NCBI RefSeq assembly: GCF_036370855.1
Contig: NC_088113.1
Span: 17,256,501-17,320,500 of the forward strand
From: Dromaius novaehollandiae
Lineage: Eukaryota > Chordata > Aves > Casuariiformes > Dromaiidae
DNA length: 64,000 nt
Reading direction: 5' to 3'
In this document: in pieces, positions 39,301-49,479 of the stretch
Position numbering within the stretch: the first letter of the stretch is position 1
Layout: each line of letters starts with the position of its first letter
Program-made: the position numbers and the translations under genes
Notes under the pieces: generated by a model
Databases searched by the model: none
The model's input: the letters and a program-made list of their open reading frames with translations, nothing else
What the model was told of the DNA's origin: nothing

Positions 39301-40442
39301 GTTTTCCTATTTGCATACATACTTATGGCAATTTTACATGCAAATTAAGCACTTTATATATATATATGTAAAACTTTGACTCTCATCATGTTTACTAAAC
39401 AGAAGCTTATGTTAAATCTGGAATAAAATAATTGAGTTGTCTGAAATGTGTAAAATACAATGTGATGGCTTGCATATGAATTATTACAGTGTCAGCATCC
39501 TGATGAGGTTTTTCACAACAGGGTTATTAGGTTTATCTCTGATAAAAGACTTAAGAATCCATTGGGCAAATGACCAATTCCGTTGAAATATTCAGATGGC
39601 TAAAATACAGGTTCCCAAATACAGCCCTTGACTTGCACCAGATATAATTCATATTTGTTGTCAAAATCATATAATAAAAATATCCCATCTAAATCCTGTA
39701 CCTCCTCCTAGGTACAATAAAATCTGTTATTTGAGCTTGTCATCTTTCTGTTGATGGATTAGCACAATCAGAATCACTGAAGTAATGTCACTTAGATGAG
39801 CGTTATCAAACCACAAGTCTTGGTTCTATCCCTCATAGTATCTCATCCACTTTCTGTCAGAGTTACTTTTTAGCTGGCGGTTACCCAGTCTAGGATGTGC
39901 TAATATTTTTACCGCCTATCTGTGTGCCATAGACACAGTTACAGTCTGACTTGAGAGAATTTGTGCAGTTGGGAACACATTATGTGATGTGAGACCGCAG
40001 GATATATTGGACAGTATTAATAGGATAACCGCAGATAACCTAGTTAGATGAAGGCATGAACTGGAGAAATTCATCTTTAGAGTCAGATATTTCTAGACAC
40101 TGGCAAAAGGCAGCATTTAGTCCGTATACAGAACTCTTGGAGCTCATGTGAGAACCCTACCGACATCCAAAAATAATGTATATTGGCTGAACAGTACAGT
40201 TATGTGATAACTACAAATGTTAGCTATGAAAATGTTAACCTCTCTGACTCTACTCTTGCTCTACCCTCCCTTTTTTATTTATGTGTGTGTTGAGGACATT
40301 GAGGTTTTTATTATTTTGGGCTCCCTGTCTGTCCATATTATTTAGTTGACCATGCATTTAGAATTCCTAAATAGTTCCCTTTCTTTTATCTCTAGGCTTT
40401 ATTTAACTTAGGCATGTTATATTATTAGTAGAACTCCTCCAC
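33363..40442. other. AT-rich intergenic DNA
   Basis: Contents are the 22-bp tandem duplication near 34.5 kb, TA dinucleotide runs at 33637-33647 and 39355-39367, a slightly CpG-richer stretch at 35590-36100, and octamer-like words (TATTTGCAT, ATGCAAATT) within 39180-39365. No gene was recognised. Confidence 0.45.
34544..34586. repeat. Two-copy 22-bp tandem duplication
   Basis: TACCAAACTCCAAAGTCTTAA occurs twice back to back with only an intervening T. The copies are identical, suggesting a recent local duplication. Confidence 0.9.
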
Positions 40443-40555
40443 ATCATATTATTATCCTCATTTATAGCTAAACCAGTGATTCAGATGTTCAAATAAATTT
40501 CATACATATCCGTGACTTGACTGAAGTTGTGCAGAGACAAACTCTACATTTCTCA
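40443..40555 (-). repeat. Possible MIR/CORE-SINE relic, antisense
   Basis: ATATTATTATCCTCATTTAT is followed about 60 bp later by GTGACTTGACTGAAGTTGTG and CAGAGACAAACTC. That is the order of an antisense MIR (ATTATTATCCCCATTTTACA, then TGACTTGCCCAAGGTCACAC). The middle part is lost. Confidence 0.4.
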
Positions 40556-43500
40556 CTATCTTTTCTAATTGGAAATATGCCGAGTCTCTTTGATTGTATG
40601 ATATTTTGTCATAAAGCAATCTCTTACAAGAGTACATCTCTTCCTCTCTCTCCCCTCTTTCCAAATTTTCTTTTCTTTTCAGTTCTGCTATTCAAATCTA
40701 TATGCTGTCAAAGCTGTCTGCACTAAAGTGCTTTGTCTTCCCGGTGGTTTTTGACCAAAAATGCTGACAGCTTCAGAAAATGACTTCATATTAAAAAGGT
40801 AACTCCAGCTTTCTCTGAGGAGGTCTGCCTCAGCATTTAGCATGCACACGCACAAAATTTAGAATGCCTACCCTGGTGCTAAAATTGTTTGATATATTCA
40901 TGAGGGAAAAATATTTGGGAGGCGTATAAGCAAGCTGGGTGCCACGAAAGGCAGAGAGAGCTCAGAGTCTAACTCCTATTTATGCTTTACCAATCTGCTC
41001 AGAAGAAAACTTTTTTTTTTCCTGATAAAAAAGAAAGTAAGAAAGCCTGATCTGGACCTCATGCTTTTGCTAGATGATAGAGTGTTTCTTTGTCAATATT
41101 GCTGCTTGTACCACTGTAACTTATTTTGAGATCTGGGCTGGAATAGTTTATACCAATATGAACATTTCAATGTACATAGAACTATGTTCACCAAAAGAAG
41201 GCAGAGAGAAAGGATATAGTGAAGTGATGGTCTGGAGAGATGCTGCTATAATCAATAAAAACAGCAAAAGCTGTAAATCTGAAAAATCTTCTTTCCCCTT
41301 CAGCTGTCCCTATAATAAATTAGGAACATAAAGCTTAATTATTTTGAAAGTCATTTGGAGTTTTTCAGTGGTGCGATGTGTAAAAACTACCGAACTGTAG
41401 GGTTTCATTGGCTAAATCCTGCCCTTTTTGATATCTCCTCTTGAATCTGTAGGTGTGAACATATCAGTGATATGAGAGATACCTGGGGAAGGACTTGTCT
41501 GACAAAAATGTCTCCTCTTCAGCTGGAGAGGAGCGTGCAGGGAGAGGGTAGGGAGAAAAAATCTCGTTTTGTATTATTTTGCTAAGGTTTTCTCACTCCT
41601 TGGATTGCTGTTGGAGTGTAAAGGCTACTGTGAATGCAACTATTTTAGATGATGCCTACTTTAGATAACTCTTTGTTTCTGAGGTGATGGCACAAACATG
41701 TTTAAACACATGGTGTATAAAGTGCACCTTAAAATCAGTAAGTTTTTGGAGGCATTTGGAGGAATCGGGAAATTGTGGCCTTCTTCTCACTTGTAAAATG
41801 GCACAATGGATATTAGTCTTTTTTTAAAATAAATCTGGTAGGGTTTCATTGTTTTCCTGACTAAGAGACACGGCACCACAGAGCAGCCTGGGAGGCCAAC
41901 TGTGATTTTTGCTGTTAGGGATCTGTTGCCATATACTTTCCTCGGTGACTTTCTGTGTCCAAGGCACACAGGTTGGCCTGTGGATTGGAGAGGTCACTTG
42001 TCTGAAGTTGTTACAAGAGGCATATTAACAAAACTAGGCATTCACTATATCTTCTGAGAACAAACCAAATTCTGTGTGTCTTTTCTTTTTTACTATCACT
42101 GCTTTAAACTGCAGTCCACTGTAATGATACAAATCTATTAAACTGCTCCATCTACTTTTGGCTTATCTCTTAGGTTTTGCAAAAATACAATAAAAGAAGC
42201 AAAATGAAAAAAAATTAGAACTTTTACTGTTTTGCAAAGGGCATAATTTTATTTTACAGCATTTTAGTAAGAACTACATTAGTTTAAGGTGTGCTACCTC
42301 ATCTAAGGTGAATGAGAAATGGGATTTTAAAATTGATTTTAATATAGCCATTGCTGGCATGCTGCCACCAGTGCCTGCATAGTTCAGTGAGGAGCCCTCA
42401 ATGCGTCTCATAATTGGAGGTCAGACTCCACTAGAGTTGGCCTCCCTTGGTCAGTGTAATTAATTGAGGAGGGAGGTTTTGCATAGGGCCTCCGAAGCTG
42501 TATTTTTCTCATTGCCATTCACATTATCAGCTCCAGAAGAGAATCAATAGGAACCACAATGTACAGATGAGTAGATAGTGTAAAAGAGAGAAAGTTCAAA
42601 TTCCGTGGCATTGCAGCATATCTGGAAGGACTGAAAATGTCACTTTGAAAGATCTGTTTAACCAGAAGGATAGTTGGAGCTCTCTCACCATCCCAGCACA
42701 CATGTAGCACATACATGGTAATACAGAATCAGCTTAGATTAATACATATTCCATTTGTCTTCTGTGCTGCTTTTTCCTGTGGATTTTTTCTTCAAATCAC
42801 TTCTTCCTCTGTGAGTCATCATTTTGCCTTTACATTTTTTATTGGAGACAGATCATAAGGAATGAAGAACTTTGAGGTGTGCCCAATCATATGTTTAGTT
42901 CGACCAGTTTGCTGTTGCTTTAAAGAATTACATAAATGTACCAGTTTGTCATTTACTGTTAGTTATTTTCTCTCCGTGGTTGTGTTCTTCCTAGTTGGGA
43001 GCTTCTTTGTTTCCTGTGTTGGCTTCTGCCTAGATATTGTAGGTACTTATTTCTTTTCCTGATCATTAATTTCTCTACAGCTTTGTCTTATCTTTAACTT
43101 TACTGTTCATATAATCTGGTCCCATCTGCCTTATACATCCTAAAAAGCTCCCGAATATGGAGTGAATCTGAAGGCATTTCTCATTCACTTGGTTTTGAAC
43201 TGCTGATATAAATTCATAATCTGCCATCATCTATCAATTCAGAAGTATCATTATTTCTCAGGTTCTGTAGATATGCCTTTCTTTGTTATTACTTTTGACA
43301 CAAACCAAAATTAGTAATAATGACCCTCTAAATCACCAGTTGGTTATCTGTTTCCTGTTTAAGAAGTAAGAATCATCAGCTCTTATAGAAATCTAAGGTA
43401 TGGTCTGCATAGAAGGCTAATTTCATTTCTCCTTGTGTGTCAGATTTTTTATATATACACTATCTTTACCCCTAGCATCTAGGCCATAACTATTTACTTG

Positions 43501-45833
43501 AGTTCAATGAAACATTTATTTATCAGAGAATTAAACAGGTTAAGGCAGTGGGAATATTTCCCAAATAAGGAATTCAGATCTCAGTCCTAAGCTAGGAAGG
43601 CAAAAGTCTCTTGAGACTTTGTTTTCTCACCTCCTGTCCATTTAATTTGTTATTCCCATGCTTACACATATCTGATGGCTGCTTGACAAATTTATTGTGT
43701 GTTGTACTGTCCCTCAGTGATCACACCTCCCTCCCTCTCATTTTCTACCCATGGTAACACAGCTCACATCTGATACTCATCTCCTCCACTAACGGTTCTA
43801 TCGTCCCCTTGATACGTACGTGTAACTCCCATTGCCGTCAATAGGAATTACATATGTGCATCAAGGAGAGAAAAATCCCTTGTGTACTCCATTCTCCTCA
43901 TTACCTTGGCACAGTCAGTTCTGTAGATGTCTCATCTACGAGCATTTTACTCTCTGGAGTGTTGTGCAGCATTGCAAGTTGGCTCTTAGGATCAGCAGTT
44001 TTGCTCTTGAGGTGTTTAGCAAGTTGATTTAAATGTGCATGTGTACTCTCTTAAATGTCTTCATCCAGCCAAATCCATATCTTGCAGTGTTCATATGCTG
44101 AATGGTAGAGCTTCCTATTTCCTTTTTAAGCAAGAATATTAATTCATAACCAGTCTCGACAGACTCGAAGTGAAGCGAAAGCCTGTAAGATGTAGAATTG
44201 CTGAAGCTAAACCCTCCCAGATAACACAAGTTCAGTCCCAGCTCAGACCCATATGTTAAATACAATAATCCATGAAAGTTCAATAGCTACAAAATGTAAA
44301 TGGCATATTTTAATTTTCCTTAAAGATGTGAAGGAACACATTTTATGAACACTTTACACTTATGTTAATTGCCTCTAAACAAGGAGATGGTTGAAATAGT
44401 AGCTAATCTGTTAGTAAAGCTTTAATTCTATCCAAAACTTACTCAGAGTCAAGGGTTGAGAGAAAATGGTAGAGGGAAAAGAGCCACACGTGTAAACCAG
44501 GGATTTCCATCGTTGGTACATTCGATTTATATTCTCTTTCTCCGATTATCTGATCCTTCTGCAAACAGCTCCATTTGGGAAGGTACCTGGTGTCTCACAA
44601 ATGTCAATGGTATTAGAACCATGATTGGAAAATACACCCAGGAAGAATAACTCATTCGATTTGCAGTCTTGTTCCCCCAGTACAGAACCACTTACCACGG
44701 CTTAGAAAACAGGGATGGCAAACTAGTTTGGGAAAAAAAATCAATTTGCCATCAGATTAGAAATCAACTGTAAACATGTTGAGGAATTCTAATTTTTTTC
44801 ACTACTGCTCTGCCTTTTCTTCACAATCTGTTGTGGTGTCAGACTTATTTTGACAATACTTGTAGAACTTGTCATATTAACAAAGTTGTCAAAGGGAGCG
44901 AGCACATGCACAGCAACAGCTGTAGTCTGGCCAGGGTCAAAATAACTGGCCATAGGTGTTCCCAAGGAAATATTCACGCTGCAGTTGCACAGATCCAAAA
45001 TATCTCCAGAAGTCTCCAGAGTACTGCTAGTTTTATTTACATAGCAACAACAGCAGCTGCCCTTAGACCTAGAACAACAATCTCCTCCAAACTTTGGAAT
45101 TTAGGATAAAAATAAAATGCACAAATTTAGGCAATATATATAAAAAGATTTATTTTTGCTATCATAGCGTCACCTGATTGTTTCTGCTTTTGCAAAAGTA
45201 TTTCATAAAAAAAAGATTTAATACAATGATGGGATTTATTTGATGTTATATAACATACTCAGAAATACTTGTTTAAAAACAAAATAAACCCTATAATCCA
45301 CTAAGACTGTAAATTGGTGGGGTGGGAACAATCTTTTCATTATGCATGTCTACCAAGCTTAATACAATGAGGTCTCAGTGCCTCGCCAACATCTCTAGGT
45401 GTTAACACAATGCTATTAAATCTACTCAATAGCAAAAGATGCAGTCGGCGGATTTATGTGCGTCTCGTTCCTTATAAAATGTGTGAATCTAACAGAATAG
45501 TTTAATGGCCAGATTTTTCAGCTGCAATGTCTGATTTTGCACGTACATCAGATAGTATGCATCTATTTATGCAAATCAATGTTGGATTTATATGCACAAA
45601 ATATACATGCCTGAGAACGTTTATTCGTGGAGTTGAGCTGCATTCAGAAAGGAAAAAGATCATGTTTGGATGCCAGGTTCAAGCTGGATGAAAATAACAG
45701 GAGCCATACTTAGCACTTGGAATCGCTGCTTTCCATTTTCAGAGCGCTGTGCAAACATAAACTGACTTGAGCCTCGCTTCCCCGGCTGCCTTTGATCTGC
45801 CTTTATTTCTACACCAGGAAACCTCCAGTTTCG
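40556..45833. other. AT-rich intergenic DNA immediately upstream of the CDH4 CpG island
   Basis: No gene was recognised. 45510-45615 has octamer-like and TGCA-rich words (CTATTTATGCAAATC, TATATGCACAAAA) beside GGCCAGATTTTTCA, a phrase seen in ancient sauropsid repeats. 42340-42540 has TTTTAAAATTGATTTTAA and GTAATTAATTGAGG. Confidence 0.45.
43821..43876. repeat. Probable relic of the ancient palindromic amniote repeat
   Basis: GTAACTCCCATTGCCGTCAA, then TAGGAATTACATATG and TGCATCAAGG follow the order of the ancient 'CTCCCATTGACTTCAATGGGAGTT' signature. The short inverted symmetry around CATTGCCGTCAATAGG is partly kept. Confidence 0.5.
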
Positions 45834-46093
45834 CGGAGTTAGCTTTGGTGTCCACTGACGCGAAGGGGAACGCGGCCTGACGGGCCTCGGCTCCTGCAGG
45901 AAGAGACGGGCCCGGCTCGGAGCGGGGCGTTCGCGCCCCCGGGGAGCTGGCTCGGGCACTCGGCCTTCCTCCCCCCGATCCTGGAAAAGCCTCTCGCCCG
46001 GTTATTCGTTCTGGGGAAGGCAGGTGCTTTTCCAGGCGGCTCCCTCCCAAAACAGGCCTCTGCGGGGGGAGCTGCTCCCAGCCGGGAGGTGGG

Positions 46094-46380
46094 ATTTCCT
46101 CTGGGTCTGCGTGTTCTTCTCCCCCAAGTTAGTTTTTCCTCTCCGGGTATGCTAGCTTTTCTTCTCCTGACATACTACTTTTCCCTCTTTTATTACTTTT
46201 TCCTCTGGATATATTAGTTTTTCCTCTGTGGGCGTGCGCCTTTTCCCCCTGGGGTACATCCCTTTTTCCTCTGCGGGGATGCCTGTGCACGCACGACCTT
46301 CCCCCCGGCTGCGCTCCCTCTCCCTCAGCGGGCGTCTTTCCCCGGCATATCCCGCTTTTCCTCCCAGGTGTGGGGATACG
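46094..46380 (+). repeat. Degenerate pyrimidine-rich minisatellite in the CDH4 upstream region
   Basis: A unit of the form TTAG-TTTTTCCTCT-GGG-TATGC recurs with drift. T-runs leading into CC or CTCC start at 46133, 46157, 46179, 46197, 46218, 46241 and 46263. That is a spacing of 18 to 24 bp, close to two helical turns. Weaker copies are seen at 46094 and 46356. On the minus strand each better copy carries AGAGGAAAA, which combines an ETS/PU.1-type GAGGAA core with an NFAT-type GGAAAA core. The tandem origin is visible in the sequence; any binding is inference. Confidence 0.7.
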
Positions 46381-46521
46381 CCGCGGATGCGCCGGCTCCG
46401 CCGCGGGCGCGCTCCCTTCCCCTCACCGGGGCGCCTCCGCCTCGGGGCGCCGCCTTGGCCCGCCGCTCCTCACAGGAGCCGCTTCCCGCTTCCCGCCCCC
46501 CGCGGAGCGCCGCCGCCCCTC

Positions 46522-46547
46522 CCCCGCCCCGCCCCGCCCCGCCCCGC
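46522..46547. promoter_or_regulatory. Tandem GC boxes (CCCCG repeats)
   Basis: Overlapping CCCCGCCCC units form five to six consecutive Sp1/KLF-type GC boxes about 270 to 290 bp upstream of the CDH4 ATG. The G-rich complementary strand has G-runs spaced suitably for a G-quadruplex. Function is inferred from motif only. Confidence 0.55.
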
Positions 46548-46645
46548 CGCGCTGCGCTGCGCGAGGCCCCGCGGGGGCGCGGCCGCCCGTTGCCGGGGCG
46601 GCGCCTGCCGCTTTAAGGCGGCGCGCGCCCGCGCGGCGCGGGGCC

Positions 46646-46657
46646 GGGGGCGGGGCC
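46646..46657 (+). promoter_or_regulatory. GC box (GGGGGCGGGGCC) proximal to CDH4 exon 1
   Basis: This is a near-consensus Sp1/KLF site about 160 bp upstream of the ATG, inside the CpG island. It is likely part of the core promoter or 5' leader, but no start site is mapped. Confidence 0.5.
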
Positions 46658-46682
46658 TGGCGGCGGCGCGCGGCGGGCGCTT

Positions 46683-46688
46683 CACCTG
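46683..46688 (+). promoter_or_regulatory. E-box CACCTG near the CDH4 start
   Basis: CACCTG is the E2-box core bound by Snail and ZEB repressors in other cadherin promoters, E-cadherin being the well-known case. It lies 128 bp upstream of the ATG. A single hexamer is weak evidence on its own. Confidence 0.3.
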
Positions 46689-46815
46689 CAGCCCAGAGCG
46701 GGCGCCGAGCGGCGGCGGCGGGAGCGGGGCGCGAGACCCCCCAGGCCGCCGGCACTGCGCAGCCCGGCCCGGCCCGGCCCGAGCGGGGCTGGCGGCGGCG
46801 AGGGGCGCCGCGGCC

Positions 46816-46881
46816 ATGAGGGCCGGCTCGCGGGTGCTGCTGGCGCTGCTCCTCCTCCTCCTCCCCGTGTGGGGCTCGGCG
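46816..46881 (+). CDS. CDH4: CDH4 (R-cadherin) coding exon 1: start codon and signal peptide
   Basis: The exon runs from ATG at 46816 to a GTAAGT donor beginning at 46882. It encodes 22 residues: MRAGSR, a hydrophobic core of Val and Leu with one Ala, then PVWGSA. This is a typical secretory signal peptide with a small-residue end. The start context has G at -3. The identity rests on the splice to exon 2, which gives a classical cadherin prodomain, and on resemblance (from memory) to the chicken R-cadherin leader, which also opens MR-GSR and ends VWGSA. The intron after this exon is phase 0, as in other classical cadherin genes. Five consecutive CTC codons (46849-46863) form a short in-frame triplet repeat. 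R-cadherin is a calcium-dependent homophilic adhesion protein of the plasma membrane. The reading frame stays open upstream to 46228, so the start is chosen from homology and context rather than from an upstream stop. Confidence 0.9.
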
Positions 46882-48656
46882 GTAAGTGGGGCGCCCCGGC
46901 GGGAGGGCAGGGGAAGCGGGCGGCCGCCCGGCGCCCCCGCGCCGCTGCTCCCGGCGCTTCCCCGCGCCCTCGACCCGCCGCCTCGGCGCGGCGAAACTTG
47001 CGCTCCGCGGTGCCCGTCGCCGCGTGAACTTGGCGGAGCGGCGGGGCCCTGCGCGCCCCGGGGCCCCCGCGCTGCGCCGCTGCCCGGGCGCCTCCAACTT
47101 GTATTTCCCCCGGCTGCTGGGCGCGCCGAGGGGCCCCGCAGCGTGCGCCGCGCTGGCGGCATGGAAAGTTTTATTGTTATTACTATTGTAAACGGAGGGG
47201 AGTGCGCAGGGGGTCGGTGCGCGGGCGCTGGCCGCAGCGTTGCGGTGCGAGCGGGGCGGCCGCCGCGTTTGGCGCTGGACTGGCCGCGGGAGCGAGAGGC
47301 GCCTGCTGCCCCCCGCATCCCGCCGAGCCCGGCTGAATCCCCGAAAATGCCCCGGGAGGGGGGGGGGGGCGGAGGAGCAGCCCAGCGAGCCGTTACAGTA
47401 ATTGGGCGATTTTTAATTGCGAGCCTGTTATGTTCGCTCAGACCCTCTGAAATGTTTCCCAGTTGCAGCATCTTTCCGGAGACGGTCGGGTCCGCGGAGC
47501 CGCCGCGCTCTCGTGTTTCCCGTGCAGTAGCTCCCCGAGCGTGGCTTTTCAGCGGAGCACGCTGGCTCGCGTCTTGCTGGCTAAGCTCACCCGGGAGCAC
47601 CCTTCGCCTCCCTCCCCGCCGGCCGCGCAGCGCTGTGGCGGTCCGCGAGCGGTGCGGGGGGCGCGGGGAGCCGCGCTGCGCTCCCGGGGGAGGCCGCCGG
47701 GCGCCCGGAGTTGCACTTGCTCGGGGAAGTGACTCTGCCGGTCCCTGGGCTGGGACCGGCGGCGTCTGCGGCACAGCCCGCATCCCCCAGCGATGCTCCG
47801 GCCAGCCCTGCCCGCGGCCCGGGAGCGTGAGCGGTCCCTGTGCACGTAGGCGCTCGTTGCGTGTAAATCACCGGTTGTGAGCTTTGCCTGCACCGGCTGG
47901 AGCCGGGGTCTGGGACCCTGCTGGCGTGGACGGCGCGCCCCGTCCCGAGGAGCCCGGACCCCCGCGGCAGGGCCAGCCCGTCCCCGTGGCAGGGCTGTGT
48001 CCCCGCGCCGCGGTCCCGAGTCGCAGCCGGCGGCTGAGCGTTTCGGTGGGTGCTTCCCGGCGGGTTGTGCACGGCCGGGCTGTTCGGAGGCATCGCTGCG
48101 TTTTGGTCAGGGACCTCTCCATCCCTGCCCGCTGCTGCGGCACGCGCCGAGCCTGGGGGGTCCCGGGGGCGGCGGCAGCCAGAGCGTCGGAGGGGGACGG
48201 AAAGGGGCTTTAGCGGGCTGTGAGCGTTCAAGGCTGCCGCGAGCCGGGTTGTGTCCCCTCCCCGAGTCCCGGGGCTGGCCCGGTTTGTCGGTAGCAAAAC
48301 TCCCCGTGGTTTGGATGTTGCAACCTCAGGCCTCTGCGTGCCTCCAGTGCGAGCACTGTTCACATTGATGAATTGCTGCTCTTTGTTTCCTCCCCTCCTT
48401 TGACGGTGCCCAGTATCCCAGCCTTTCTGCAAACAATGCTCTCTTTTGTAGTCAGGCAACTATTTTCTGCGCCGTTTTAATTTTGCAGCTACAGTATGGA
48501 TCCATTCCAACAGATTGTTGCTTTTGCATAGGCGATTTCTGCTTGCACGCTGCTTTACTGTTCAGGTTTGCCTGTGCCTAAGCACCTGCTCATTGAGAGC
48601 AAGACGTTGTACCAAATAACAAAAGTCACGGTGTTTCCCTTGTTTCGGTTTTGCAG
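46882..48656 (+). other. CDH4: CDH4 intron 1 (1775 bp, mostly CpG island)
   Basis: The ends are a GTAAGT donor and a TTTTGCAG acceptor with a good pyrimidine tract. The first 1.4 kb is very GC- and CpG-rich and continues the promoter island. CpG density falls off after about 48330, and the last 300 bp are ordinary AT-rich DNA. Two AT-rich islets stand out inside the GC-rich part: 47161-47193 with ATTGTT/ATTGT (SOX-like) words, and 47392-47430 with TAATTG and TTTAATTG (homeodomain-like) words. A run of 12 G lies at 47358-47369. Long open frames on both strands here are stop-poor GC-rich shadows, not genes. Confidence 0.9.
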
Positions 48657-48768
48657 GCACACAATGCGGATCTTACAGTTAGACCCACATGCAAGCCTGG
48701 CTTCTCAGAGGACGACTACACAGCACTTGTCTCCCAGAACATCGTGGAAGGGCAGAAGTTACTCAAAG
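48657..48768 (+). CDS. CDH4: CDH4 (R-cadherin) coding exon 2: start of the prodomain
   Basis: This 112-bp exon is preceded by a pyrimidine tract and TTTTGCAG, and followed by a GTGAGT donor at 48769. Spliced in phase 0 to exon 1 it reads AHNADLTVR, then [19 protein letters not shown], then IVEGQKLLK, ending with the first base of the next codon (phase 1). This is the N-terminal part of the cadherin prodomain, which is cleaved from the mature protein by a furin-type protease before adhesion. From memory, human CDH4 reads AHNEDL and [17 protein letters not shown] here, and chicken R-cadherin shares [11 protein letters not shown] and EGQKLLK. The match is therefore specific to R-cadherin; N-cadherin is clearly different in this segment. 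The remaining exons lie beyond the right edge of the window, so the gene is partial here because the window ends, not because it is broken. Confidence 0.95.
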
Positions 48769-49464
48769 GTGAGTGAGTGAAGCAAAATACTTAATAGATG
48801 CTGCAATAAAACAGTTATACTCTGTTTTGGGGAGGTGAAAGGAGACTTAAAGTTGCTGTTTTTGATGGTGAAATTGTCTGCAGAATTACGTTTGTAGGAG
48901 GATGAAACACTAAGTGGTTTACCTGAGCACAGTTTTGAATACAGATGAATCATTCCAAGTCCGCATGCTGTCTGCTTCAGGTGGGTTGTTTGCCTATGGT
49001 ATGCAAGGTCATCGCTTCACTTTTAAGTCTCCCGCTCCCACCCTGTCTGAAGGAACTCTACATCTGATATTTTAGAAAGTATTTTTATGTATGAAAATCC
49101 AAAGATCCTTAAATTATCCCTGCTTTGAGATGCATGATAAAGCAGACGTTGTTGTTGGAAATGTGGTAAACAAGCCTACAGACATTCTGTTCACAAATGT
49201 GGCATTCATTTTCATTACTGCCCCACTGACAACATGAAAACACAGGCAAAAAGAAACTACCAATTAGCTTTATAGTAATTGCAGGATTATAACCACTTTT
49301 ATGATAGTAAATTCTAAGACATCTTCATAATCCAAATGACAATAGAGTATCCTGTGTATTGATCTGTCTCCTTTTCAAGTTAAAATAATTAAAGTTTATA
49401 TTTGCATGATATAGGAAATCATTGTTTTACTCGGAAAACTTTTAAAGACCAAAAAAGACACTAA

Positions 49465-49479
49465 CCCCCCCCCCCCCCC
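49465..49479 (+). repeat. Poly(C) run, 15 nt
   Basis: Uninterrupted C15 in CDH4 intron 2, between A-rich and T-rich sequence. Length may be polymorphic or affected by sequencing. Confidence 0.95.

Larger units (their letters stand above)
45834..48330. promoter_or_regulatory. CDH4: CpG island spanning the CDH4 promoter, exon 1 and most of intron 1
   Basis: CpG density and GC content rise abruptly near 45834 and fall near 48330, against an AT-rich, CpG-poor background on both sides. The peak is 46370-47160. No convincing TATA box is seen, which suits a CpG-island promoter with dispersed starts. The transcription start cannot be fixed from the sequence alone. Boundaries were judged by eye and could shift by about 100 bp. 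Confidence 0.9.

Noticed and set aside
41990..42020. GGTCACTTGTCTGAAGTTG as another antisense MIR piece
   Set aside because: Only one short phrase matches, with no collinear second phrase nearby.
46611..46619. CTTTAAGGC as a TATA-like box
   Set aside because: It deviates from the TATA consensus and is the loop of a small GCCGC/GCGGC inverted repeat. A CpG-island promoter does not need one.
46470..47783. 437-codon antisense open frame in the CpG island
   Set aside because: This is an Arg/Ala/Gly/Pro-rich shadow of GC-rich sequence with no domain. Overlapping long frames in other phases show the same artefact.
46228..47880. 550-codon open frame across the CDH4 promoter, exon 1 and intron 1
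   Set aside because: It reads through the exon 1 splice donor. Composition is Arg/Ala/Pro/Gly-rich as expected from stop-poor GC-rich DNA, and only the 22 codons of exon 1 match a known protein.
47587..48459. 290-codon antisense open frame in intron 1
   Set aside because: Same GC-rich shadow effect; no recognisable family and no gene structure.
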